NCBI RefSeq assembly: GCF_021277265.1
Contig: NZ_JAJSOH010000039.1
Location: forward strand, 1-59,839
DNA from: Kineosporia rhizophila
Lineage (GTDB): Bacteria; Actinomycetota; Actinomycetes; Actinomycetales; Kineosporiaceae
Direction: 5' to 3'
Length of the DNA: 59,839 bases
Translations under genes and position numbers: made by a program
Shown: piece after piece, positions 1 to 10,230 of the stretch
How positions within the stretch are numbered: position 1 is the stretch's first letter
Layout: each line of letters begins with the position of its first letter
The notes under the pieces: model-generated
Database searches by the model: none
Seen by the model: only the letters and a program-made list of their open reading frames with translations
What the model was told of the DNA's origin: nothing

Positions 1-180
1 AGAACTGCGCCACCCCCCCGCCCCGCCCCCCCCCCCCCCTCCCCCCCCCCCCCCCCCCCCGCCCCCCCCCCCCCCACCCCCGCCCCGCCCAGCCCCGCCC
101 GGCCCCGACCCGACCCGCCCAGCCCAGACCGACCCAGACCGGCCCGGCCCCGCCTGGCCCCGCCCGGCTCGCTCGGCCAT
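1..180. repeat. C-rich low-complexity tract
   Basis: Cytosine homopolymer runs of 14 (26-39), 20 (41-60) and 14 (62-75) are followed to about 180 by degenerate CCCCG/CCCAG/CCCGG units. No start codon with a plausible reading frame lies here. The G-rich complement could form quadruplexes. Such runs are also prone to sequencing or assembly error, and the tract sits at the very edge of the window. The stretch from 181 to 416 holds no gene either, only two copies of an 11-mer repeat. Confidence 0.85.
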
Positions 181-204
181 TACGACTTCCCCCCGAGCAG
201 CCGC

Positions 205-330
205 GATAACAGGCTTTCGCTGGCCCAACCCGAGTCCCTGCCCTCCGCCTCAGCCCTCCGCCTCAGCCCCGACCTGGCCAGGACCCCCTCAGCCCTAGCC
301 CCTCCCGCCCAAAGTTTGTGATAACAGGCT
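205..330. repeat. Two copies of noncoding 11-mer GATAACAGGCT
   Basis: GATAACAGGCT occurs at 205-215 and 320-330. A third exact copy lies at 7198-7208 in the coaE-uvrB gap. All three are intergenic, on the same strand, and AT-richer than their surroundings. The function is unknown; a protein-binding site or the remnant of a dispersed element are both possible. Confidence 0.6.
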
Positions 331-416
331 ATCGATTGGTAAAGCGGACGCTAGATATGAATTAGCTGTTGCTAGAGGGCAGTTTGTTCATACGTAGCGG
401 CGAAGCGGCACGCCAA

Positions 417-857
417 TCAGGTGGAGGCCTTGCCCGGAGCGGGCAGGAAGACGCAGGTGAGGCGGGAGGTGCAGACTCGCCGCCCGCCCTCGTCGGTGAT
501 CTCGATCTGGTAGGTCGCGGTGCTGCGGCCCAGGTGCACCGGCTCGGCCGTGCCGATCACCTTGCCGTTGCGCATGCCGCGGTGGTGCGTGGCGCTGATC
601 TCCAGCCCGACGGCGACCATGCCCATCGTGCCCGCGTGCTCGTTGGCGGCGATCGAGCCGACCGTCTCGGCCAGCACCGCCGATGCCCCGCCGTGCAGCA
701 GTCCGAAGGGCTGAGTGTTGCCCTCGACCGGCATCGTCGCGACCGTGCGCTGGGCGCTGATCTCGGTGACCACGATGCCCATCCGGTCGGTCAGGGCGGA
801 GGAGAAACCCGGAACGTCGGCGCCGTCGGCCGTCGGGAGACCAAGACTGTCGGACAT
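417..857 (-). CDS. Hotdog-fold (PaaI-type) acyl-CoA thioesterase
   Basis: A protein of 146 residues, the usual size for a PaaI/YigI-type thioesterase, which hydrolyses acyl- or aryl-CoA thioesters in the cytosol. The signature HGG at residues 55-57 (context LLHGGASAVLAET) is followed by Glu64 on the long helix, where the family's catalytic acid sits. The C-terminal half has the expected beta strands, including the stretch VHLGRSTATYQIEI. The gene is divergent from polA, and its first codons overlap the polA promoter region, so the two start signals share about 20 bp. A thioesterase beside polA is a common actinobacterial arrangement. Its substrate cannot be told from sequence. Confidence 0.88.
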   Translation of the reverse strand: MSDSLGLPTADGADVPGFSSALTDRMGIVVTEISAQRTVATMPVEGNTQPFGLLHGGASAVLAETVGSIAANEHAGTMGMVAVGLEISATHHRGMRNGKVIGTAEPVHLGRSTATYQIEITDEGGRRVCTSRLTCVFLPAPGKAST

Positions 858-869
858 GGGTCATAGGGT
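847..869 (+). promoter_or_regulatory. RecA-NDp-like DNA-damage promoter of polA
   Basis: CTGTCGGAC (847-855), 8 nt, TAGGGT (864-869). The geometry is identical to the uvrB, uvrA and uvrC promoters of this window; only the last bases of the upstream box differ (GAC instead of GTG). The GTG at 877 lies 8 nt after the hexamer, which predicts a leaderless mRNA. The motif overlaps the start of the divergent thioesterase gene. It matches the mycobacterial consensus tTGTCRGTG-N8-TAnnnT with two deviations inside the GTG part. Confidence 0.55.
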
Positions 870-876
870 GTCAGAC

Positions 877-3603
877 GTGAGCCAGACAACCGCCCCGGGG
901 GCTGCCGACCAGGCGTCCCGCCCGCGCCTCCTGCTGATCGACGGTCACTCCCTGGCCTACCGCGCCTTCTACGCGCTGCCGGTCGAGAACTTCTCCACCG
1001 CCACCGGGCAGTTCACCAACGCGGTCTACGGCTTCACCTCGATGCTGATCAACGTCCTGCGCGACGAGGCCCCCGACCACGTCGCCGTGGCCTTCGACGT
1101 CTCCCGGCAGTCCTTCCGCACCGAGGCCTACGCGGAGTACAAGGGCAACCGGTCCAAGTCGCCGGACGAGTTCGGCCCCCAGGTCTCGCTGATCAAAGAG
1201 GTGCTGGCTGCCCTGCGGGTGCCGGTGCTGGAGAAACCCGGCTTCGAGGCCGACGACATCATCGCCACCCTGGCCACCCAGGCGGGCGAGGCCGGGTACC
1301 AGGTGCTGATCTGCTCCGGTGACCGCGACACCTTCCAGCTGGTGCGCGACAACGTCACGGTGCTCTACCCCACCCGCGGGGTCTCCGAGCTGGCCCGCAT
1401 GACGCCGTCCGCGGTCGAGGACAAGTACGGCCTGCTGCCCGAGCGCTACCCCGACCTGGCCGCCCTGGTCGGCGAGACCAGCGACAACCTGCCCGGCATC
1501 CCGGGGGTCGGCCCGAAGACGGCGGCGAAGTGGATCGGCCTGTACGGCGATCTGGACGGCGTGGTCGCCAACGCCGACGCGATCAAGGGCAAGGCCGGGC
1601 AGAGCCTGCGTGACAACCTGTCCCAGGTCATCCTGAACCGCCAGATCAACGGTCTGGTCAAGGATGTCGAGCTGCCCCTGGCCCCGGCCGACCTGCGGCT
1701 GCCGGGCTGGGACCGCGAAGAGGTCCACCAGGTCTTCGACGGCCTGGAGTTCCGGGTGCTGCGCGAGCGGCTGTTCGCCACCCTGGCCAGCCCCGAGCCC
1801 GAGGTCGAGGGCGGCTTCGACCTGGCCACCGAGAAGCTCACCGGCGCGGCGGTCGGCACCTGGCTGCAGACCCACGCCGGGGTGCCGGTCGGGATCACCG
1901 TGCTGGGTAAGTGGAAGGCCGGCCACGGCGACGCCACCGGCATCGCGATCGCCGCCCCCGAGCCCTCGCCGGGCACGCCCGGCCCGGCCGCCTTCGTCGA
2001 CCTGGTCGAGGCCGACCCGCAGGCCCTCGAAGCGGTCACCGCCTGGCTGGCCGACGCCTCCCGCCCCAAGGTGCTGCACGACGCGAAGGGCCCGCTCACC
2101 GCCCTGTCCGACCGGGGTCTGCCGGTCGAGGGCATCATCGGCGACACCGCCCTGGCCGCCTACCTGTGCCTGCCCGACCAGCGCAGCTACGACCTGGCCG
2201 ACCTCACCGTGCGGCACCTGGGCCGGCAGCTGAAGGCCGAGGAGGCCCCGGCCAACCAGCAGCTCACCCTCGAGGTCGGCGACGACGCACCCGACGAGGC
2301 CGAGCTGGCCATGGTCCGCGCCCGGGCCGTCATCGACCTGTGGGGCGCGCTGCAGAAAGACCTCACCGAGCGCAACGCCGCCGGCCTGCTCACCAACGTC
2401 GAGCTGCCGCTGTCCGGTGTGCTGCGCACGATGGAGCACCACGGCATCGCGATCGACACCGATGCCCTGGGCGAGCTGGACAGCTACTTCGCCGCGGCGG
2501 TGGCCGACGCGGGCAAGCAGGCGTTCGAGGCGATCGGCAAGGAGATCAACCTCGGCTCGCCCAAGCAGCTGCAGGTGGTGCTGTTCGACGAGCTCGAGAT
2601 GCCGAAGACCAAGCGCACCAAGACGGGTTACACCACCGACGCCGACGCGCTGGCCGAGCTCTACGCCAAGACCGAGCACCCGTTCCTGGCCCACCTGCTG
2701 CGCCACCGCGACGCCACCAAGCTGCGCCAGACCGTGGAGGGCCTGCTCAAATCGGTCGGTGACGACGGCCGCATCCACACCACCTACCTGCAGACCATCG
2801 CCGCCACCGGCCGGCTCTCCAGCACCGACCCCAACCTGCAGAACATCCCGATCCGCACCGAGGAGGGTCGCCGCATCCGCGAGACCTTCGTGGTCGGGCC
2901 CGATTTCGAGTGCCTGCTCACGGCCGACTACTCGCAGATCGAGATGCGCATCATGGCCCACCTCTCCGGTGACGAGGGCCTGATCGAGGCCTTCCGCTCC
3001 GGAGAGGACCTGCACCGCTTCGTCGGCAGCCGGGTGTTCTCGGTCGAGCCGGCCGACGTCACCGCCGCGATGCGCTCGAAGATCAAGGCGATGAGCTACG
3101 GCCTGGCCTACGGCCTTTCCGCCTTCGGTCTCTCCCGGCAGCTGAACATCCCTGTCGAAGAAGCGAAAACCCTGATGGAAGACTACTTCGACCGCTTCGG
3201 CGGGGTGCGCGACTACCTGCACGGCGTGGTCGACGAGGCCCGCCGCACCGGCTACACCGAGACCATCCTGGGCCGCCGCCGCTACCTGCCCGACCTGGTC
3301 AGCGACAACCGCCAGCGCCGCGAGATGGCCGAGCGGATGGCCCTGAACGCGCCGATCCAGGGCTCCGCCGCCGACATCGTCAAGGTCGCCATGCTCGAGG
3401 TCGACCACCAGCTGAACAAGCAGGCGCTGCGCTCGCGGATGCTGCTGCAGGTGCACGACGAACTGGTCCTCGAGGTCTGGCCCGGCGAGCGCGAGCAGGT
3501 CGAAGAACTGGTGCGCGACGCCATGGCCGACGCCGCCGAGCTCAACGTGCCCCTCGACGTCTCCGTCGGGGTCGGCCGCTCCTGGCACGAGGCCGCGCAC
3601 TAG
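877..3603 (+). CDS. polA: DNA polymerase I
   Basis: DNA polymerase I fills gaps in excision repair and replaces Okazaki primers. The 5'-3' exonuclease domain is N-terminal (LLLIDGHSLAYRAFYALP, later CSGDRDTFQLV and the H3TH motif GIPGVGPKTAAKW). A central 3'-5' exonuclease-like domain follows (GDTALAAYL); as usual in actinobacteria it lacks a clear set of proofreading carboxylates. The C-terminal polymerase domain has motif A (DYSQIEMRIMAHLSGDE), the SSTDPNLQNIP segment and motif C (LLQVHDELVLEV). From GTG 877 the protein is 908 residues, normal for the family. This start is chosen because it lies 8 nt after the -10 hexamer, as in the uvr genes; GTG 868 is an in-frame alternative that overlaps the hexamer. 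Longer frames upstream run through the thioesterase gene. Confidence 0.97.
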   Translation: MSQTTAPGAADQASRPRLLLIDGHSLAYRAFYALPVENFSTATGQFTNAVYGFTSMLINVLRDEAPDHVAVAFDVSRQSFRTEAYAEYKGNRSKSPDEFGPQVSLIKEVLAALRVPVLEKPGFEADDIIATLATQAGEAGYQVLICSGDRDTFQLVRDNVTVLYPTRGVSELARMTPSAVEDKYGLLPERYPDLAALVGETSDNLPGIPGVGPKTAAKWIGLYGDLDGVVANADAIKGKAGQSLRDNLSQVILNRQINGLVKDVELPLAPADLRLPGWDREEVHQVFDGLEFRVLRERLFATLASPEPEVEGGFDLATEKLTGAAVGTWLQTHAGVPVGITVLGKWKAGHGDATGIAIAAPEPSPGTPGPAAFVDLVEADPQALEAVTAWLADASRPKVLHDAKGPLTALSDRGLPVEGIIGDTALAAYLCLPDQRSYDLADLTVRHLGRQLKAEEAPANQQLTLEVGDDAPDEAELAMVRARAVIDLWGALQKDLTERNAAGLLTNVELPLSGVLRTMEHHGIAIDTDALGELDSYFAAAVADAGKQAFEAIGKEINLGSPKQLQVVLFDELEMPKTKRTKTGYTTDADALAELYAKTEHPFLAHLLRHRDATKLRQTVEGLLKSVGDDGRIHTTYLQTIAATGRLSSTDPNLQNIPIRTEEGRRIRETFVVGPDFECLLTADYSQIEMRIMAHLSGDEGLIEAFRSGEDLHRFVGSRVFSVEPADVTAAMRSKIKAMSYGLAYGLSAFGLSRQLNIPVEEAKTLMEDYFDRFGGVRDYLHGVVDEARRTGYTETILGRRRYLPDLVSDNRQRREMAERMALNAPIQGSAADIVKVAMLEVDHQLNKQALRSRMLLQVHDELVLEVWPGEREQVEELVRDAMADAAELNVPLDVSVGVGRSWHEAAH

Positions 3604-3607
3604 ACCC

Positions 3608-3656
3608 GTCGTGGGTGAAAGTGGCACGAGACAGCGGTGCCACTTTCACCCACGAC
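3608..3656. terminator. Bidirectional terminator between polA and methyltransferase
   Basis: Perfect 20-bp inverted repeat, left arm 3608-3627 (GTCGTGGGTGAAAGTGGCAC), right arm 3637-3656, 9-nt loop. It lies 4 nt after the polA stop, between convergent genes, and has no T tract, as is common in actinobacteria. Confidence 0.85.
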
Positions 3657-3719
3657 ACCTTCAAGGTGCCGAAACTCCAACGGTGAGCGCGTCGGCCGAG
3701 TCCGTCAGCCGCTCGTTGA

Positions 3720-4580
3720 TCAGGGCATGCGGTCGCTGACGAAGATCGCGGTGCCCGGGATCAGCCGGCCCCGCAGCGGACTCCATGAGCCCCACACCCG
3801 GCTGACTCCCTCCGGCCATTCCGGCTCCACCAGGTCGACCAGCCGGAACCCGGCGGCGGCGAGCTCGCGCACGCGGTCGCCGATCGTGCGGTGGTGCTCC
3901 GAGTAGCTGACGGCGCCGCTCTCGTCGGTCTCCACGTAGGGCGTGCGGTCGAAGTAGGGCCGGCTCACGGTCAGGCCGCCCTCCCCGCCGTCGTCGGGGA
4001 ACGCCCACCGCACCGGGTGGGTCACCGAGAACACCCAGCGTCCGCCCGGCCGTAGCACCCGGGCGACCTCGGCGTGCACGCGTTCGGGGTCGGCGACGAA
4101 GGGGAGGGCGCCGTAGGCGGTGAAGACGATGTCGAAGCCGGCGTCGGCGAAGGGCAGGACCCGGGCGTCGCAGACCAGGCGCGGCGGCGGGGGAGTGCCG
4201 GCCGCACGCCGCAGCATGCCTAGTGAGAGGTCAGTAGCCACCGCCCGGGCGCCCTGGGCCTGCAGCCAGGCCGAACTGTCGGCGGTGCCGGCGCCCACCT
4301 CCAGCACGTCCTTGCCCGCCAAGGGGCCGAGCAGCCCGGCCTCGGCCTCGTCCAGCAGTTCGGGGCCCCAGACCAGCCGCCCGGCCAGGTCGGCGAAATG
4401 CTCCTGGTGGTAGTCGGCGGCGTTCTCGTCCCACCACGAGCGGCCCGCCCGGACACTCTCCTCGGCCCCGGCGTCGCGGTAGCCGGCTGATCGCAGATCC
4501 GCAGGTGTCACCCGGGTATCCAAGCGCATCCCGACCACCCCGGCCCGAGGTCCGGTGGACCGGGAACCGATGGTGCCCAC
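3720..4580 (-). CDS. Class I SAM-dependent methyltransferase
   Basis: A protein of 286 residues with the Rossmann methyltransferase core: motif I VLEVGAGTADSS near residues 91-102, then an acidic/threonine turn (ATDLSLGML), the motif DIVFTAYGALPFV and the post-motif VARVLRPGGRWVFSV. This is the UbiE/Methyltransf_11 type that acts on small molecules in the cytosol. Conserved aromatic stretches near the N-terminus (WWDENAADYHQEHF) match a methyltransferase often found beside polA and rpsA in actinobacteria. The substrate is unknown. The first 17 residues are weakly conserved in character, and ATG at 4529 is a plausible alternative start. It converges on polA and is divergent from rpsA. Confidence 0.88.
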   Translation of the reverse strand: MGTIGSRSTGPRAGVVGMRLDTRVTPADLRSAGYRDAGAEESVRAGRSWWDENAADYHQEHFADLAGRLVWGPELLDEAEAGLLGPLAGKDVLEVGAGTADSSAWLQAQGARAVATDLSLGMLRRAAGTPPPPRLVCDARVLPFADAGFDIVFTAYGALPFVADPERVHAEVARVLRPGGRWVFSVTHPVRWAFPDDGGEGGLTVSRPYFDRTPYVETDESGAVSYSEHHRTIGDRVRELAAAGFRLVDLVEPEWPEGVSRVWGSWSPLRGRLIPGTAIFVSDRMP

Positions 4581-4852
4581 CGACGTCCTCTGGTCGTTTC
4601 GGGGGTGTTACCGCTCATCGGGCGCCGATGGTCAGCGTGCGTCCCGAGCCCGGGCGTGTCGCAGCGGGGGCGGCTTTGCCCTGCCTTCCCGCGAGGGATA
4701 AGGTAAGGAAGGCGCACCTAGGCTTACCCGGCGTCTGCGATCGGCCGAAGCACAATTGACCGGTTTCGGGAGCTCATGGGTCTTTCCCGCGCCGGAACAC
4801 TGAAACGTGTCCTGTCCCATCTACAAACAGTCCGCATCGGAGCCCCTACTTT
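4581..4852. promoter_or_regulatory. Divergent control region of methyltransferase and rpsA
   Basis: A 272-bp gap between divergent genes. It contains interrupted GGTAAG (4702-4707) and CTTACC (4723-4728) arms and a TTGACC hexamer at 4757-4762 that could be a -35 element for rpsA. No -10 with ideal spacing was found and no Shine-Dalgarno sequence is obvious just ahead of the rpsA ATG. No reading frame in it looks like a gene. Confidence 0.35.
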
Positions 4853-6352
4853 ATGACCACCAGCACGGCCGAAAAGGCGCGCACCCCGCAGATCGCGGTC
4901 AACGACATCGGCTCCGAGGCCGATTTCCTCGCGGCCATCGACGAGACGATCAAGTACTTCAACGACGGGGACATCGTCTCCGGCACGATCGTCAAGGTCG
5001 ACCGCGACGAGGTGCTCCTCGACATCGGCTACAAGACCGAGGGTGTCATCCCCTCGCGTGAACTCTCGATCAAGCACGACGTCGACCCCAACGAGGTCGT
5101 CACCGTCGGCGACGAGGTCGAGGCTCTTGTTCTCCAGAAGGAGGACAAGGAGGGGCGCCTGATCCTCTCGAAGAAGCGTGCCCAGTACGAACGTGCGTGG
5201 GGCACCATCGAGAAGATCAAGGAAGAGGACGGCATCGTCACCGGTACGGTGATCGAGGTCGTCAAGGGTGGTCTGATCCTCGACATCGGCCTGCGCGGCT
5301 TCCTCCCGGCCTCGCTGGTTGAGATGCGCCGCGTCCGTGACCTGCAGCCCTACGTGGGCAAGCAGATCGAGGCCAAGATCATCGAGCTGGACAAGAACCG
5401 CAACAACGTGGTCCTGTCCCGCCGTGCGTGGCTCGAGCAGACCCAGTCGGAGGTGCGCCAGACCTTCCTGCAGACCCTGCAGAAGGGCCAGGTCCGCTCC
5501 GGTGTGGTCTCCTCCATCGTCAACTTCGGCGCCTTCGTCGACCTCGGTGGGGTCGACGGTCTGGTGCACGTGTCCGAGCTGTCCTGGAAGCACATCGACC
5601 ACCCGGGTGAGGTTGTCGAGGTCGGCCAGGAGGTCACGGTCGAGGTCCTCGACGTCGACATGGACCGCGAGCGCGTGTCCCTGTCGCTGAAGGCGACCCA
5701 GGAAGACCCGTGGCAGCAGTTCGCCCGGACCCACGCGATCGGTCAGGTCGTGCCGGGTAAGGTCACCAAGCTGGTGCCGTTCGGTGCGTTCGTCCGCGTC
5801 GACGAGGGCATCGAGGGCCTGGTCCACATCTCCGAGCTGGCCGAGCGCCACGTGGAGATCCCGGAGCAGGTCGTCCAGGTCAACGACCCGATCTTCGTCA
5901 AGGTCATCGACATCGACCTGGAGCGTCGCCGGATCAGCCTCTCGCTGAAGCAGGCCAACGAGGCCGGCTCCGGTGCGGGCGCCGAGACGTTCGACCCGGC
6001 CCTGTACGGCATGGCGGCCGAGTACGACGAGGCCGGCAACTACAAGTACCCCGAGGGCTTCGACCCCGAGACCAACGACTGGCTCGAAGGTTTCGAGAAG
6101 CAGCGTGAGGAGTGGGAGCAGCAGTACGCCGCCGCCCACGAGCGCTGGGAAGCCCACCGCAAGCAGATCGAGGAAGCGAGCGCGGCCGAGGCCGAGGCCC
6201 GCGCCGCCGGTGTCGACGAGACCACCTCGTCGTCCAGCGGTTCGTCCTCCTCGTCCTCGAGCTACTCCAGCGAGCCGGCGGCGGCCGAGGGCACCCTCGC
6301 CACCGACGAGGCGCTGGCCGCTCTGCGGGAGAAGCTGACCGGCGGCAACTGA
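4853..6352 (+). CDS. rpsA: 30S ribosomal protein S1
   Basis: S1 binds mRNA on the small subunit through repeated OB-fold S1 domains. Four domains are visible at about residues 38-108, 127-191, 212-281 and 297-366. The last two carry the classic pattern (VVSSIVNFGAFVDLGGVDGLVHVSEL and VTKLVPFGAFVRVDEGIEGLVHISEL segments). The protein has 499 residues, typical of actinobacterial S1, which has four domains rather than six. A charged linker is followed by a serine-rich tail at about residues 458-478. It stands alone with its own promoter region and a strong terminator, as expected for a highly expressed gene. Confidence 0.97.
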   Translation: MTTSTAEKARTPQIAVNDIGSEADFLAAIDETIKYFNDGDIVSGTIVKVDRDEVLLDIGYKTEGVIPSRELSIKHDVDPNEVVTVGDEVEALVLQKEDKEGRLILSKKRAQYERAWGTIEKIKEEDGIVTGTVIEVVKGGLILDIGLRGFLPASLVEMRRVRDLQPYVGKQIEAKIIELDKNRNNVVLSRRAWLEQTQSEVRQTFLQTLQKGQVRSGVVSSIVNFGAFVDLGGVDGLVHVSELSWKHIDHPGEVVEVGQEVTVEVLDVDMDRERVSLSLKATQEDPWQQFARTHAIGQVVPGKVTKLVPFGAFVRVDEGIEGLVHISELAERHVEIPEQVVQVNDPIFVKVIDIDLERRRISLSLKQANEAGSGAGAETFDPALYGMAAEYDEAGNYKYPEGFDPETNDWLEGFEKQREEWEQQYAAAHERWEAHRKQIEEASAAEAEARAAGVDETTSSSSGSSSSSSSYSSEPAAAEGTLATDEALAALREKLTGGN

Positions 6353-6372
6353 TCGCCGGTAGCGGTTCGTCC

Positions 6373-6412
6373 GGAAGGTCCGGTCCCCTTCTCGAAGGGG
6401 GCCGGGCCTTCC
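6373..6412 (+). terminator. rpsA terminator
   Basis: 19-bp arms 6373-6391 and 6394-6412 pair throughout with two G-U wobbles around a very short loop, 20 nt after the rpsA stop. It is followed by mixed sequence rather than a T tract. Confidence 0.8.
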
Positions 6413-6575
6413 GGCCGTTCGGGGGCAGAACTGAGGACGTCGGTAGCGCCTGCGGGGGTGGCGGCGGCTGATCGGGGTGGCCGGGTCGGTGGATGCACCG
6501 CGCTTGCCATGGATCACACGCGGTGGGTGGTCAGGACCGACCGGGTGACGAGTCGGGGCACCCTAGACTTCCCCC

Positions 6576-7184
6576 ATGGTCCGCACCGCGCTCACCGGAG
6601 GCATCGGCGCCGGCAAGTCCACGGTCTCCCGCCGGCTGTCCGACCTGGGGGCTCTGATCCTGGACGCCGACGTGATCGCCCGCGAGGTGGTGGAGCCGGG
6701 CAGCGCCGGCCTGGCCGAGATCGTCGAGACGTTCGGCAAGAAGATCCTCACCGAGGACGCCCGCCTGAACCGCCCCGCACTGGGCAAGATCGTCTTCGGT
6801 GACGACGAGAAGCTGGCCCGGCTCAACCAGATCGTCCATCCCCGGGTCGCCGCCCGGATGGAGGAGATCGTGCAGGCCGCCCCGGACGAGGCGGTGCTGG
6901 TGCACGACGTGCCGCTGCTCGCCGAGAACCCCCACCGGGCGAGCTACGACCTGGTCATGGTGGTGTTCGCGCCCGAGGAGGAGCGGATCCGCCGCCTGGT
7001 GAACGACCGGGGCATGACCAAGAAGGACGCGAAGGCCCGGATCCGGGCCCAGGCCACCGACGAGCAGCGGGCCGCGATCGCCGACGTGGTGCTGGACAAC
7101 TCCGGGTCGCTGGCGGCCACCCTGGCCCAGGTCGACGCCTGCTGGCGCAACCGGATCGAGCCACTGCGCCGTAGCAACGCCTGA
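6576..7184 (+). CDS. coaE: Dephospho-CoA kinase
   Basis: This enzyme catalyses the last step of coenzyme A synthesis, ATP-dependent phosphorylation of the ribose 3'-OH of dephospho-CoA. It has 202 residues with the P-loop GGIGAGKST at 8-16, the DADVIAREVVEPG segment that binds the substrate, and a lid region with RRLVNDRGM. A TAGACT hexamer at 6564-6569 lies 7 nt before the ATG, so the transcript is probably leaderless; no Shine-Dalgarno sequence is seen. Position between rpsA and uvrB is the standard actinobacterial order. Some actinobacterial CoaE proteins carry a C-terminal GrpB-like fusion; this one does not. Confidence 0.96.
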   Translation: MVRTALTGGIGAGKSTVSRRLSDLGALILDADVIAREVVEPGSAGLAEIVETFGKKILTEDARLNRPALGKIVFGDDEKLARLNQIVHPRVAARMEEIVQAAPDEAVLVHDVPLLAENPHRASYDLVMVVFAPEEERIRRLVNDRGMTKKDAKARIRAQATDEQRAAIADVVLDNSGSLAATLAQVDACWRNRIEPLRRSNA

Positions 7185-7197
7185 CGCGCACCGCGGC

Positions 7198-7208
7198 GAT
7201 AACAGGCT
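7198..7208 (+). repeat. Third copy of GATAACAGGCT
   Basis: Exact repeat of the 11-mer found at 205-215 and 320-330. It lies 14 nt after the coaE stop and 56 nt upstream of the uvrB damage promoter. Confidence 0.6.
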
Positions 7209-7263
7209 GTGAGCGCAGCCCGAAGCAACTCGGGTCCGCATCCGACCGGCCTGCGGAACAAGA

Positions 7264-7286
7264 CTGTCGGTGGGTGCGCTTACGGT
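7264..7286 (+). promoter_or_regulatory. RecA-NDp (PafBC-type) promoter of uvrB
   Basis: CTGTCGGTG (7264-7272), 8 nt, TACGGT (7281-7286). This fits the RecA-independent DNA-damage promoter of actinobacteria. The uvrB ATG begins 8 nt after the hexamer, so the start of transcription and of translation should coincide. Confidence 0.85.
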
Positions 7287-7293
7287 ATTCATC

Positions 7294-9399
<2,106 letters not shown>

Positions 9400-9606
9400 C
9401 GGCCAGGGCTGAGCGGCGGGCGGCGGCCTGCGGGTAGAGGTGCAGGGCCTCCAGAGGGCGTAGGGGCGGGAGGCGGCGCTTGCGCGTTAGGTGAGGTGTG
9501 GCGGGGCAGAGGGGGCCGGGCTCGAGCATGCAGGCTGTTCAGGCGCGGTTTTCCTGGTGCTCCATCCGTGAGTCACGGCCCCTGGCAGCCCGGTCGGCTT
9601 GAGAAC

Positions 9607-10158
9607 ATGGCCGGGATGAAACCCTCGCCCATCCTCCTGCGCACGGAGAGCACGTTCCGGCCGCTGCTGCGGCCGGGCGACGAGCGCTCTCATGCCCTGG
9701 CCCAGCGGGGCTGGTCCGAGGCCGGCCTGGCGGTCCGGGCCGTGCGGGGCCGCAAGTGCCGCACCCGGCAGGGCCTGTTCGACGAGTTCTCGGCGGCGTT
9801 GCAGTTCCCCTGGTACTTCGGCGAGAACTGGGACGCGCTGGGCGACTGCCTGGCCGACCTGGACTGGATCCCGCAGCAGACCGGGCACGTGCTGATGATC
9901 AAGGAACCCGAGCTGGTGCTGGGGCAGGACGACGAGGCCCAGTTCGACGTCCTGCTCGATGTCCTGCGCATGGTCACGGTCGAGTGGGGCACCCCGGTCG
10001 AACTCGGCGAGTGGTGGGATCGGCCGCCGGTGCCGTTCCACGTCGTCCTGGCCTGCCTGCCGCACCACACGCAGGAGACGCGCGACCGCTGGGAGAAGCA
10101 CGCCGAGCTGATCCTGCTGCCGGACATGCCTGCTGCCGCTCCCGAAAGGCACGCCTGA
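9607..10158 (+). CDS. Barstar-family protein
   Basis: Barstar is the intracellular inhibitor of the ribonuclease barnase. The family core is visible in FDEFSAALQFPWYFGENWDA and the following DCLADLDW, the helix-loop region that plugs the RNase active site in characterised members. The protein has about 183 residues, roughly twice barstar's 90; the extra sequence is an N-terminal stretch of some 50 residues and a C-terminal tail. ATG 9616 is an alternative start. No barnase or other toxin gene is adjacent, so it may inhibit a distant or foreign RNase, or have another role. It converges on the homocysteine methyltransferase-like gene and ends at a strong hairpin. Confidence 0.75.
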   Translation: MAGMKPSPILLRTESTFRPLLRPGDERSHALAQRGWSEAGLAVRAVRGRKCRTRQGLFDEFSAALQFPWYFGENWDALGDCLADLDWIPQQTGHVLMIKEPELVLGQDDEAQFDVLLDVLRMVTVEWGTPVELGEWWDRPPVPFHVVLACLPHHTQETRDRWEKHAELILLPDMPAAAPERHA

Positions 10159-10176
10159 GTTCGCGACTCGACCACC

Positions 10177-10224
10177 CCGATGGGGGACTCTGCCACCGTA
10201 CTGGTGGCAGACGTCCCCCATCGG
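10177..10224. terminator. Bidirectional terminator
   Basis: Outer arms CCGATGGGGGAC (10177-10188) and 10213-10224 are perfect complements; inner arms TGCCACC (10191-10197) and GGTGGCA (10203-10209) extend the stem. It lies between convergent genes. Its ATGGGGGAC core recurs in the hairpin at 18716-18760. Confidence 0.85.
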
Positions 10225-10230
10225 CGTTGT

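Noticed and set aside
715..876. Longer N-terminus for PolA starting upstream of 877
   Set aside because: This part overlaps the thioesterase gene and the damage promoter and does not resemble PolA.
871..3627. Very long antisense frame opposite polA (similar ones oppose uvrA and metH)
   Set aside because: Long antisense frames are usual in high-GC genes; amino-acid content is repetitive and the sense genes are unmistakable.
4699..4728. Iron-box (DtxR/IdeR)-like sequence before rpsA
   Set aside because: Half sites AGGTAAGG and GGCTTACC are present, but the spacing does not fit the 19-bp consensus.
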